Source: Cichorium intybus (taxonomy: Eukaryota; Streptophyta; Magnoliopsida; Asterales; Asteraceae). Taken from it: a stretch of 64,000 nucleotides of DNA. The first letter of the stretch is position 1. Each line of letters starts with the position of its first letter. Shown piece after piece: positions 1-9,605 of the stretch. A program made the position numbers and the translations under genes. Below the pieces are notes generated by a model, which saw nothing but the letters and a program-made list of their open reading frames with translations, did not search any database and was not told where the DNA came from. The DNA lies in assembly GCA_023525715.1 (NCBI GenBank), contig CM042012.1, forward strand, positions 45,795,441 through 45,859,440, written 5' to 3'.

Positions 1-69
1 GGCTGGTTGTTATGTACCTCAACCGGTAGACCCTTCGATGTCATATGGTAAATATGCACCGAATTGGGG

Positions 70-282
70 TTGTCAGGCAATGTTGAGACATACAAGAAAG
101 CTCAGAAGATCAAAGAGAATGTTGAGAAAATGAAAGAGGCTAACTTGAAAATCAAATAGAAGATGCAGCTGTGAAAAATCATACAACAAGACATATCGGG
201 CAAGACTGGGTTCGAGTACGAACTCACCTTGGAGATGAAGAGGGATGCGGCAAGGAAATTGGGATATCAAATCAACGAGTAG
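70..282 (+). pseudogene. Decayed C-terminal coding remnant inside the Harbinger element
   Basis: One frame from 70 to the TAG at 280-282 encodes a lysine/glutamate-rich, probably coiled-coil tail containing residues such as YKKAQKIKENVEKMKEAN and ending LGYQINE. It carries in-frame TAG and TGA stops near 157 and 172. Upstream, positions 2-76 read openly in a different frame, so a frameshift is also likely. Charged helical C-termini are usual in the Myb/trihelix-like second ORF of plant PIF/Harbinger elements. Position near the 3' TIR fits that, but I see no diagnostic domain. It could instead be a captured host fragment. Confidence 0.35.
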
Positions 283-470
283 CTTGTAGTTTAATTTCGT
301 TTGTTTAGTCGGTTTTTAAGTTTAATTTCGTTTGTTTTAAGTTTTATTTTATGTTTTTAATTTTAATGTAATGGATTTTAAGTTTTATGAAATGGTAGTT
401 TTTAATTTTATATTTGTATTTAATAATATAAATAATTTCAAAAATAGATCTAAAAAAATAATTTAGCATG

Positions 471-515
471 GTTAGCACATGCTGACTGCTCCCACCATGG
501 TCAGCATGTGCTAAC
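471..515. repeat. Subterminal hairpin of the Harbinger element
   Basis: Arms GTTAGCACATGCTGAC (471-486) and GTCAGCATGTGCTAAC (500-515) are perfect 16-bp inverted repeats around a 13-nt loop. The block CATGCTGACTGCTCCC recurs next to the right TIR (about 556-573), so it may be a transposase-binding repeat. The copy near 52075-52119 has two arm mismatches. Confidence 0.75.
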
Positions 516-635
516 ATGCTGAAAACTGACGTGGCATAGTTCAGTATGCTCAGCGCATGCTGACTGCTTCCCCCAGCCTAAAAAAAACATTTAGAATTTC
601 TACGCTAAAGTGAGTCTCTGTAATTACACACAAAC

Positions 636-1119
636 ATGGCCAAGCTTGCTTCTTACTTCTTGCTCTTTATTGTTGTAATCACATGTTTGTCTACACAACT
701 CTCTAGATGCTTATCTTCCAAAGTATTATTTTAATTTTGAAATACACGATGAAGTTTGGTATATAGATCTTTTGTAGCATCGTCATTCTTGTCTCAAAGT
801 ATATCATGTTCGATTAATGTTTTGTCAATTGATTGCACCCATATCCAATCTCATGGTGGAGAAACTATCATACACGTAATTCTTTTTTTTCGATTTAAGA
901 TAACCATATAGTTAACATCTAGTACTCTATGGTTCATCTTATATTGAATGTGTATATATTTTTTCAGTTGGAGCTTCAATTGTTACTAGACAACAAAGAT
1001 GTGCAGAGGTGTTGGATCCAAACGCTTGTAATCTCGTTGATTGTCGTGGATAGTGTTTTCAGAAACACAAGGGCAATGGAATATGCAAACATGGTTGTAT
1101 TTGTATTTATGACTGCTAG
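636..1119 (+). pseudogene. Defensin-like gene A1, nonsense-mutated
   Basis: Two-exon DEFL/LCR-type gene. Exon 1 is 636-684 and encodes a signal peptide beginning MAKLASYFLLFIVVI. The intron is 685-967 (GT...AG, phase 1). Exon 2 is 968-1119. The peptide would match A2 with eight cysteines, but codon 1051-1053 is TAG, cutting it after the third cysteine (DCRG). The last base of exon 1 is T where paralogues have G, weakening the AG/GT donor. A polyadenylation-like AATAAA lies at 1134-1139. A Harbinger element ends 55 bp upstream of the ATG. Four of the seven CpGs present in A2 exon 2 are lost here. The family role (secreted antimicrobial or signalling peptide) is known for DEFLs generally; this copy is probably dead. 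Confidence 0.85.
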
Positions 1120-1280
1120 TGAAATCTTAAAACAATAAAATCACTTTGGTGTTAATACCTCAAAGATTTAGCGCTATACTCTAGACGAATTGCAATTACA
1201 TTGAATAACATTTATGAGTCAGTAAAAAACCAACACATAATCTGCTTTCTATTTGATTTCATTTGATGAGACAAAAAATG
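1120..1280. other. 3' flank of A1
   Basis: AT-rich 3' flank containing the AATAAA at 1134-1139. It is nearly identical to the flank of A2 (52730-52890) and related to the flanks of B1 and B2. No other gene is visible. Confidence 0.6.
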
Positions 1281-1640
1281 ATAGCGGCCAGCAACGACAT
1301 GTTGTCGCTATAGACATAGTGCCTATAGTTTTGTCGCAACACCTATAAGACGACATTTCGTCGCTAAAAAGTTTCCATTAATAAAAAGATAAAATAAAGG
1401 CTATATAGAAGACATGTCATCAGAATAGGCTATATATAATCGTGCCTATAGACTGATTTATAGCAACATGTCGTGGCTATAGGGTCATCTATAAGAACGG
1501 TATGTCGTCTCTATACACTGCTTTATAGCAACATCATGTCGTCGCTATAGATCCATCTATAGAGACGACATGACGTATGACATTGCACGGTTTTTGTCGA
1601 CAGAGCTATAGCGACGACAAGTCGTCCCTATGGCCATTAT
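1281..1640. repeat. MITE-like repeat with GACGACATGTCGTC motifs
   Basis: A block built from reiterated CTATAGCGACGACATGTCGT-like modules. Its ends are imperfect inverted repeats: ATAGCGGCCAGCAACGACAT at the left and, on the opposite strand, ATAATGGCCATAGGGACGAC at the right. No ORF is present. Homologous blocks lie at 52891-53294 and, more diverged, at 4230-4676. This looks like a small non-autonomous DNA transposon, but I could not define a target-site duplication. Confidence 0.5.
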
Positions 1641-2157
1641 ACATAAAAAAATTTCAATCCGTTTTTTGTTTTATTTTCCAAAACATTTAAGTACCATATA
1701 GATAGCATATAAATACAGCTTATCAAAACATAAAATGTTAATACCAATATATTTAAAATACCATACAAATAGCATATAAATACATGGTTTACCAAAACAT
1801 AAATGCTATGCCCCGTTAACCGCCGCTATTTGATTGTACCAGTATCAATTTAGTCTGATACAAGTATGCACTCCCGCACCTCCTAACTTGTATTAGAACT
1901 AAACGTTTGAACACATAACTTACTTATTATTTACATTATACTAAAATGTAAAGGTGATAAAATCACCAAAACAATAGAGGAGATAGATGACAACACCAAG
2001 AATTACAACCTCTAAACTAGTATATATAGTACAGGGGACAACCAACCAACTTCTTAGCAACCCTAGTGCCATTGAAATCCAAAGCCATTTGGAGCCCAAT
2101 ATAGCAACAAACTTTCAATATGGTCATAGGAGATAGAACAGAATACCAATTTAGCAG
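1641..2157. other. Non-coding spacer
   Basis: AT-rich sequence duplicated at about 53295-53814. Its distal part (about 2030-2157) would be the 3' UTR if the minus-strand exon next to it is real. Nothing else is recognised. Confidence 0.5.
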
Positions 2158-2319
2158 TCAATTTTGAACTTGCATCAACATAAGAGCACCAAAACTGTAA
2201 TACCACTGCACTTTAAAGTCTTGGGGCAGCACCTTATCATCAAAACAGGTGAAGTTTATGTAGCTTTGGGTACCGGCACCAACCGCATCCAAATAAGCAA
2301 CTCCTTTGGATTTGACTAA
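2158..2319 (-). pseudogene. Possible last exon of an unidentified gene
   Basis: On the minus strand a 53-codon open stretch ends in TGA at 2158-2160. It has a protein-like composition, including YLDAVGAGTQSYINFTCF and a C-terminus FGALMLMQVQN. A TAA lies just upstream at 2320-2322, with AG dinucleotides that could be a splice acceptor. The duplicated copy at 53815-53979 is frameshifted. I do not recognise the family. No upstream exon could be assigned with confidence, so this is most likely a gene fragment caught in the duplicated segment. Confidence 0.3.
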
Positions 2320-3470
2320 TTAGGTAGAACTTTAGTCCAAAGGTTTAAAAGTCCAATTAATCCACCTCATACCGTACCTCCTTTTCTCCTATGATTTATA
2401 AACAAATCTAAGTAGTAGCATATCAATACACTCTTCATAGCAACAACTTTTATATGGAGCATCACCAAGCAAGTAAGTAATTATACATATGGAAAAAAAA
2501 CATTTCACTTCACTTACTCACATTGTACAATTAAGTAAACTTCTACAAAACTAGATCATTATCTTGTCAAAAGTTTTCAAATAACAAACGAAAGAATGTC
2601 ACCCTGATTGAAATAGGTCGGCTCCACCATGTAATATCTGATCATATAGTTGCTATATGTCATCCAATATGATATCAGAATTTGTAAAAAGTTTCCTCTT
2701 AGTTAAGCTATTTGTCATCCAACATTGTCTAAAAACTTGGGAACTATGTTATGTAATAAAAGGAGATAGTAGTCTTAGTGATTTCATGTCACAGAAACAC
2801 ACTAAAAACTCCAAAACAACTAATAATTGTATCGTCTTTCTCCCCTGTCTCCCTTGATTTATATCGGCACCTTATGTGAACAAGCTTTAAGTTGGTGATT
2901 AAAAACCAAAAATTTATCATACATATTATGGTTTTATTTTCCAAGTAAGTGGTAAATTCGATATTATATTAATATATCCTTTATCAAGTAGATCCTACGG
3001 ATAAACCATAAGGATATAAAGTATAAATATCAAACTCTAAAAGGACAACTATATAGATCTATAAAATACAACATCAGGATGCACAAACTTTCATCTTTAG
3101 AATTAGCAATCGAGTTAAATATCTTCAGATATCGTCGATTACAAACAAAATATAGTTTAACTAAAACTTGTATGCATGTTTAAACGCATAATCACCGCAA
3201 CAATTTCTGACTTCATAAGACTTTGGACTCGATTCCAAATTTAATGAATCCTTTCCTTATGCAACATTTGATTTGAAAGATAAATCAATAAGTTTATACA
3301 GCCACTTTATAATTTAATTGTCAGTTTCAGATCGAGAGATGAATATGACCGTAATATATGATAAATTTAAAAGCTGCTTGATACAAATGGAAGTTTTTTT
3401 TCATTAATTACCTTCACTTAATACATTGTCGTTTTGTAGCTGTAATTTAGAGAGAGAGGCCGGGAAATAA
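2320..3470. other. Non-coding spacer and upstream region of B1
   Basis: AT-rich sequence duplicated at about 53980-55135. From about 2930 onward it is the 5' flank of B1. It is homologous to the flanks of both B2 (from about 54590) and A2 (about 50990-51510), so it is a family-wide promoter region. No convincing ORF is present. Confidence 0.55.
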
Positions 3471-3559
3471 AGCGCCTATTTAAATGAAAATTATCAATCG
3501 TTAAACCAAAACATTAAGAATTTCCACGCTGAAGTGAGTCTTTGTAATTACACACAAAG

Positions 3560-4075
3560 ATGGCCAAGCTCGCATCCTACTTCTTGCTTTTTATTGTTGT
3601 AATCGCAGATTTGTGCACTCAATAGATGCTCATCCTCCAAAGTATTATTTTAATATTAAAATACACGATGAAGTTTGGCATAGATAATTTGTATCATCGT
3701 CATTTTTGTCTCAAACTATATCATATTGGATTAATGTTTTGTCAATTGATTGCACACATGTCTGATCTCATGTTGAAGAAACTATCATACAAGGACTTCT
3801 ATTTTTTTTTCAATTTAAGATAACCATATAGTAATATCTAGTACTTTATGGTTCATATATATTATATTTTGAATGTGTATATTTTTTTTCATTTTACAGT
3901 TGGAGCTTCGATTGTTGATGGACAACAAAGATGTACAGAGGTGTTGGATCCAAACGCTTGCAATCTTGCTGATTGTCGTGGACAATGTTTTCAGAAACAC
4001 AAGGGGAATGGAGTTTGCGAACTTTCAAGTGATATGAGCCATTATGGTTGTATTTGTATTTTCGACTGCAGATGA
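3560..4075 (+). pseudogene. Defensin-like gene B1, splice donor lost
   Basis: Exon 1 is 3560-3608 (signal peptide, MAKLASYFLLFIVVIA). Exon 2 is 3900-4075, with acceptor TTTTACAG. Exon 2 is fully open and carries eight cysteines with spacing C-X8-C-X4-C-X3-C-X9-C-X10-C-X-C-X3-C, compatible with a CS-alpha-beta fold. The intron begins AT (3609-3610) where all paralogues have GT, so normal splicing should fail; unspliced reading hits a stop soon after. TGC is followed by AGA TGA, adding one Arg compared with B2. AATAAA is at 4087-4092. A cryptic donor such as GTAATC at about 3598 could be used but would not keep the same product. Probably non-functional. Confidence 0.8.
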
Positions 4076-4229
4076 AGTCTTAAATCAATAAAATCACTTT
4101 GGGGTTAAAACCTCGAAGGTTTAGCGCTCTACTCTAGAAGAATTGTAATTTCGTTGAATAACATTTTATGAGTCAGTAAAAAACCAACACATTATATGTT
4201 TACTATTTGACTTCATTTGACATATATGA

Positions 4230-4676
4230 GACAAAAGAGTCGTCGTTATAGGGTCCATAGTGGTCACTATAACGGCCAGTGACGACATGTTGTTGCTATA
4301 GACGTAGTGCCAATAGTTTCGTCGCAATAGCTCTCAATTATCGTCACTATAGATTTCGTTGCTATAGAATACCTATAGAGACGACCTTTGTTGCTATAAC
4401 TTTGTCGATTCCATTAAAAAAAGATAAAATAAAGGTAATACGGAAGACATGTCATCGCTATAGGGTTATATATAAAGACGGCATGTCTTGTCTGCAGACT
4501 GATCTATAGCAATAGCATGCCGTGTCTATAGGGTCATATATAGGGACGATATGTTGTCTCTTTAGACTGCTCTATAGCAACGTCATGTCATTGCTACAGG
4601 TCCATTTATAGATACGACATGTCATACTATATACTGCCGGTTTCTATCGACAGAGCTGTAGCGACGACAAGTCGTT
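4230..4676. repeat. MITE-like repeat downstream of B1
   Basis: A diverged relative of the block at 1281-1640, with several CGACATGTCGTCGCTATAG-like modules. It is absent from the matching position downstream of B2, where other sequence stands between the shared flanks. No ORF beyond chance ones. Confidence 0.5.
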
Positions 4677-5218
4677 TATATAGTCGGAAAACTAATTTAT
4701 GACATTATTTGAATATAGTCGGAATACTAATTTATGACATTAGTTGAATTAAGATGTCACTAAATATATAATTCTTCTACACTTTCAACCTGTGATGTTT
4801 CTTGGTTAATGATTTATATTTCATTTGTTGATCTATAACAACAAACTATATCTTCGTATTTAATGTAATGATAAACTAATAAATAGACCTAAAATAAACA
4901 TTATATGAAAGATGACGATATAATTTGTTGTTGTAAATTGAATAATTAATGTAAACTATAAACATAGAAACACAAAAAATAGTTGGTACGTTGAATGTAG
5001 AAAAAGATATTCATGCAACTCTTAATTTTAAAACATGTTTTTTAATTGAGCAAACATTCCAGGTCAGGATAATTTTGAACAAACATTCTAGATTTGAAAC
5101 TTCTATAACCTATTAAACTTGTTGAATTAGATAGTGTTCTTTTTTAACATATTAAATAGTTTGTTACTCAAATTTGACATTAACCGAAAGCTTGACTTGC
5201 TAAACCTCTATAGGAGGT
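4677..5218. other. Duplicated spacer, ends at copia-1 target site
   Basis: AT-rich non-coding sequence matching about 56385-56925. GAGGT at 5214-5218 is the left target-site duplication of copia-1 and is repeated at 28668-28672. Confidence 0.6.
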
Positions 5219-5399
5219 TGTAAACTAATGACTAAAAGATAGATGACGGCTAGGGATTCATATTATTAACAATGAAAAGTGCAAGTATAATGAAAAGTGA
5301 ATACAAGATATATATAGGGAAAATTAGGTTAAACCTAGCAAAAGGGGCCAAATAGAAAGCCCAACTAAAAAGAGCCCAATAAACTAATTTAGGCTAACA
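5219..5399 (-). repeat. 3' LTR of copia-1
   Basis: 181 bp, TGTAAACTAATG to TTAGGCTAACA on the plus strand. It matches the LTR at 28405-28667 with about five substitutions outside the microsatellite. Confidence 0.9.
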
Positions 5400-5410
5400 T
5401 CCCCCCTCAA
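5400..5410 (-). promoter_or_regulatory. Polypurine tract of copia-1
   Basis: On the minus strand the sequence just before the 3' LTR is TTGAGGGGGGA, the usual plus-strand primer site next to an LTR. Confidence 0.75.
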
Positions 5411-5412
5411 AC

Positions 5413-8400
5413 TCACAATGCGACATCAATAAGCATTGTGAGTTTGTCAGTCAGAAAATGAAACCGGGGAGCGGTCAAGGGTTTCGTAAACATATCAGCA
5501 ATCTGTAATGTGGATGAAACATGAGGGAGAGAGATAGTCCCTTGCTGAAGGTGATGACGTGTAAAATGACAATCAATCTCAATATGCTTTGTGCGCTCAT
5601 GAAACACAGAATTCTTGGCAGCCAATATCGCACTCTCGTTATCACAGTGCAACGGGGTAGGCTGAGAAATATGAACACCCATATCTGCAAGAAGCCAACG
5701 CAACCAAACAATCTCACAAGTGGCAATAGCCATGGCTCGATACTCAGATTCCGTAGAAGATCGTGAGACAACATCCTGTTTCTTATTTTTCCATGAAATC
5801 AACGAATCTCCAAGGAAGACACAATACCCGGTAGTGGACTTGCGATCATAAATATCACTATCCCAATTAGCATCACTATAGGCACGTAACTCAAGAGAGG
5901 ATGTAGAGGGGAACACGAGGCTGCGGAACTGAGTACCATGAAGATATCTCAAAATACGAAGAACAGCTCCCCAGTGAACAGTAGAGGGAGCAGTGACAAA
6001 TTGACTAACCACATGAACTGCATGAGCAATATCCGGTCTGGTGACAGTGAGATAAACCAAACTCCCCATAATGGTACGATAAAGACTCGGATTTTAAAAG
6101 GAAACACCATCAGTCGGAGAGTACTTGGCATTACTCTCTAGAGGCGTATCAATTGTCCGGTTATCTGTGAGTCGAGCACGATCAAACAAATCTGAAATAT
6201 ACTTCGTCTGAGATAAAAGATAAGCCTTTGGAGATTGAGCAACTTCAATCCCCAAAAAATAACGCAGCAAACCCAAGTATTTCATCGCAAAACAATAAGC
6301 CAGATCTCGTTTCAAAGACTTTATACCATCATGATCATCACCGGTAATTATCATGTCATCAACATATAAGGAAAGAAGGATTCGGCCTGCACTCGTGCAT
6401 CTAAAAAATAAAGCAGAATCATGATTACTAAGACGAAAGCCAAGCGAAGTAATCACCGTCGAAAATTTCTCAAACCAAGCACGAGGGGCTTGTTTGAGAC
6501 CATACAATGCCTTTCGAAGTCGACAAACTTCTCCTGGCTGGTGAGGAATGCCTGGGGGAGGAGACATGTATACTTCCTCATGAAGATCACCATTCAAGAA
6601 TGCATTCTTGACATCCATCTGATAGATCTTGCATTGTCTAATTGAGAAAACGGCAATCAAAGTACGCACAGTCGTCATTTTTGCAACAGGGGCAAAGCTC
6701 TCCTCATAGTCCATACGATACTTTTGTGAGTATCCTTTCGCAACAAGTCTGGCTTTATAACGCTCAACGGACCCATCAGACTTTGTTTTGATCTTATAAA
6801 CCCAGCGACAACCAATTGTTTGTTTTCCAGGCGGAAGAGGAACCAAATCCCACGTATGATTCTGATAAAGAGCTGTGAGTTCCTCAGCCATAACGTTCTG
6901 CCAAAGAGGATCAGAGATAGCCTCTTTATAGGACGCTGGCTCCGAGAGCCGATGAACATTAGCAATAAAGGAAGCAAAAGCTGGTGAGTAAGAAGAATAG
7001 ACAAACTCGGGAAGTTTGGTGGACTTCCGCTGACGAATAGGCCTCAATGGTGGGTGATCATGATGAACAGCAGGTGGAGGATCAGCGGCAGGAGGCGGAG
7101 CAACAGCAGGTGGAGGATCAGTGGCAGGAGGCGGATCAGCGGCAGGAGGAGGAGGATCATCACTGTCAGTACTAAATGGATCAATAGTACGAAGATCTGC
7201 CTGAGTCACATCATGTGACTGAACTGGAATGCTGTAGAACGGGATGTGCTCTAAGAAGGTGACATGGCGAGAAACATACAATTTCTGATTTGATGGGTCA
7301 TAACACCGATAACCTTTCTGACCAATACCATATCCCAAAAATACACAAAGGGCTGATTTGGAAGACAACTTATTTCTCTCCGCGTGAGGCTTTAAAACAA
7401 AGCAGGTACATCCAAACACCCGTAATGAGGAATAATCTAGAAGTTGCCCGTACAACATTTCATAAGGAGACTTCCCAGAATTATACGCAGTAGGAATGCG
7501 GTTAATAACATAGGCGGCAGTAAAAATGGCTTCTCCCTAGAAAATATTAGGAACTTGAGAAGAGAGCATCAAGGACCGTGCGGTTTCTAGGAGATGCCGA
7601 TGTTTTCTTTCGGCAACACCATTCTGCTGAGGGGTGTCAGTACATGAGGACTGATGCACAGTTCCATCAGATGCCAACAAGTCAGTAAAAGCATTAGAGG
7701 TAAATTCCCCTCCTAATCACAACGAAAACATTTGATGATAGCAGAGTGTTGGGTCTTGATAAGGGCTCGGAATTCACTATAAATAGTGAGAAAGTCGGAT
7801 CTGTGCTTCATAAGGTAAACCTACGTATAACGAGTGTAATCATCAATGAATGAAACATAATAAGTGGATCCAGCTTTGGAGGCATCTGGAGATGGACCCC
7901 ACACATCAGAATGCACAATATCAAAAGGAGCAACAGAACGAGTGACACTTCTATTAAACGGTAAAGCAGAAAACTTTCCCAGTTTACAACCACAACAATC
8001 AGAAATATCCTCACATTTCAAATGACCTAACACAACAGCAGAGACAAAAAACTGTAAACAAGACGCTGACACATGTCCCAAACGAGGAATGACTTAAACG
8101 AAAAGACGACAAATCAACACTAGAGGCAGCAACATCAGCGGCATGTAGCTGCTCCAAAACATAAAGCTTCCAAGTCTACGGCCTATCCTAATCACCCTCC
8201 GAGACTGAATGTCCTGTACACAACAGAGGGAATCAGAAAAGAATACCCAACAACCAGACTCGAACAACTGACTGACCGAAGCAAGATTCAAAGCAAGGGT
8301 GGGAATATAATACACATCTGTCAAGGAGATATAAGGGGTGACAATAGAGCCAACACCCTCTACTGACATAGGTGTAGCACTAGCAAACATGACAGAAACA

Positions 8401-8778
8401 GGTAAGCGGGATGATAATGAAGAAAAGGATGACATATGTGGTGACATATGATGAGATGCACCAGAATCCAAGATCCACAAGGATGAAGGAATGCTTGAAG
8501 GATCAGATGAAGACAGACCTGAGTGGGACATGGATGCTGACAAGGCAGTCGGATTAGCAACAATAAACTGTCTAAACTGCTCAACAATCTGAGGATCCAA
8601 AGCTAAAGGAGGTGTAAAATTCGCTGCAGTCTCTACTGAAGGTTCAGCAGCAGCAGCAACGTACTGTGGTGGCCAAAAAGGGGAAGAAGGTGGATGTGAC
8701 TGAAACTGTCCAGAAGGCCTGTTCTGTTGTGGAGGCTGGAACTGAGCAGGCGGTCTGGGTTGTTGTTGCTGTGGTGGC
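5413..8778 (-). pseudogene. Copia-1 gag C-terminus and pol, inactivated
   Basis: Read on the minus strand from 8778 down: a Gln/Pro-rich gag tail, an aspartic protease with LDSGASHH near 8450, integrase (about 8080-7450, SFIDDYTRYT and a WGPSPDASKA-like region), a proline-rich linker, RT with YVDD near 6360, and RNase H ending at 5413. Breaks include an in-frame TAA at 6094-6096 separating RT from RNase H, a TAG in integrase near 7538, and frameshifts between 7460 and 8094. The domain order is Ty1/copia. The short LTR and the RNase H motif STTGYCVFLG suggest an Ale/Retrofit-like lineage, which is inference. The gag N-terminus is deleted at the junction with the Athila LTR. Confidence 0.85.
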
Positions 8779-9590
8779 CAAACACAAAGCATGAACCAAA
8801 CCAATAACTAAAAATCCAAGGACAGTCACTGGCTACAATCCAAACCTAAATCCTAACCTAGTTGGCTACTGAAATCAGCAAAGGAAAACAGTCCCAAACA
8901 AGATCATAAACACATCCAAACACAATCCAAACATTCAAAACCAATAACAAGCATCAAAACATCGAAAAACCAATATTACTTGTAACCGAATGATTATTAT
9001 AACCCAAAACAGGTTCCAAACATCCAATACAGTAACAAGAACTAGAAAAACAGTAAATCAAATGCTCAAGGCAGTGGTTGTCACTCCCACAAACCCTAGC
9101 CACTAATGCTAACTATTAAACTAAAAAGAAATTAAACATAAAAACCTGAAATATCCAAAGGTACTTGCTGGAAACGAGTTCTTGGAGTCAAAGAGCCTCT
9201 ATGGTCGATTTTTCACCAGGGTTTTGCTCGGGATTTCGGCTGAAAATACCTCTATTTATAGTTGCAAAATTTACGCAACCGCGTCGCGCATATGTGGTTC
9301 CCGCGTCGCGCGTGCTGGCTTATCCCCATTTTATCGGTATTTGAATTTGTTCCACCGCCTTATATCTGCGTCGCGCCTTCTTGATTTCCGCGGCACGCGT
9401 ACGTATTTTCTTGATTTTTCCTTCTTCTCCAACTTTCTCCAATTTGTACGCCTTTGGTCCCTGTTTTCATTATTTTCTTCCAAATAAGTACTGACACGAA
9501 AAGTGAGAATACCACGATATATATGATAGAATTTCACTAAGAATAGGGCTCAACAACGACTAAAATATGTAATATCACTAGGCGTTGTCA
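8779..9590 (-). repeat. Truncated 3' LTR of Athila-like element
   Basis: Matches 27547-28358 base for base in length (812 bp each) with about 20 substitutions counted by eye. The outermost 312 bp present in the right LTR are missing here. Contains several GCGTCGCG boxes and a TATTTATAG-like box near 9253. Confidence 0.85.
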
Positions 9591-9605
9591 AACACCCCAC
9601 ACTTG
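9591..9605 (-). promoter_or_regulatory. Polypurine tract of Athila-like element
   Basis: The minus strand reads CAAGTGTGGGGTGTT immediately before the LTR start TGACAACG. Confidence 0.7.

Larger units (their letters stand above)
1..578 (+). mobile_element. PIF/Harbinger-type DNA transposon, 3' portion
   Basis: This is the 3' part of a DNA transposon whose 5' end lies outside the window. The right terminal inverted repeat is CTGCTTCCCCCAGCC at 564-578, followed by TAA at 579-581. It corresponds to the perfect 14-bp TIR pair and TAA duplication of the sister copy at 51540-52181; a 3-bp TAA/TTA target duplication is typical of the PIF/Harbinger superfamily. Positions 1-282 hold a decayed coding end. 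Positions 283-470 are AT-rich 3' sequence, and 471-515 is a hairpin near the end. The insertion lies about 55 bp upstream of the ATG of defensin-like pseudogene A1. The superfamily call rests on TIR, TSD and layout; no transposase is visible. Confidence 0.7.

Noticed and set aside
929..1138. ORF MVHLILNVYIFFQ... over A1 exon 2 and its twin at 52536-52748
   Set aside because: Out-of-frame reading across intron end and exon 2. It does not preserve the cysteine pattern that the spliced frame gives.
4279..4509. 76-codon ORF in the MITE-like repeat
   Set aside because: Arises from reiterated CGTCGCTATAG modules and is not kept in the related blocks.
9182..9487. ORF beginning MESKSLYGRFFTRVLLG, recurring at 27950-28294
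   Set aside because: Part of the Athila LTR on the strand opposite to the element. Shared only because the two LTRs are copies.
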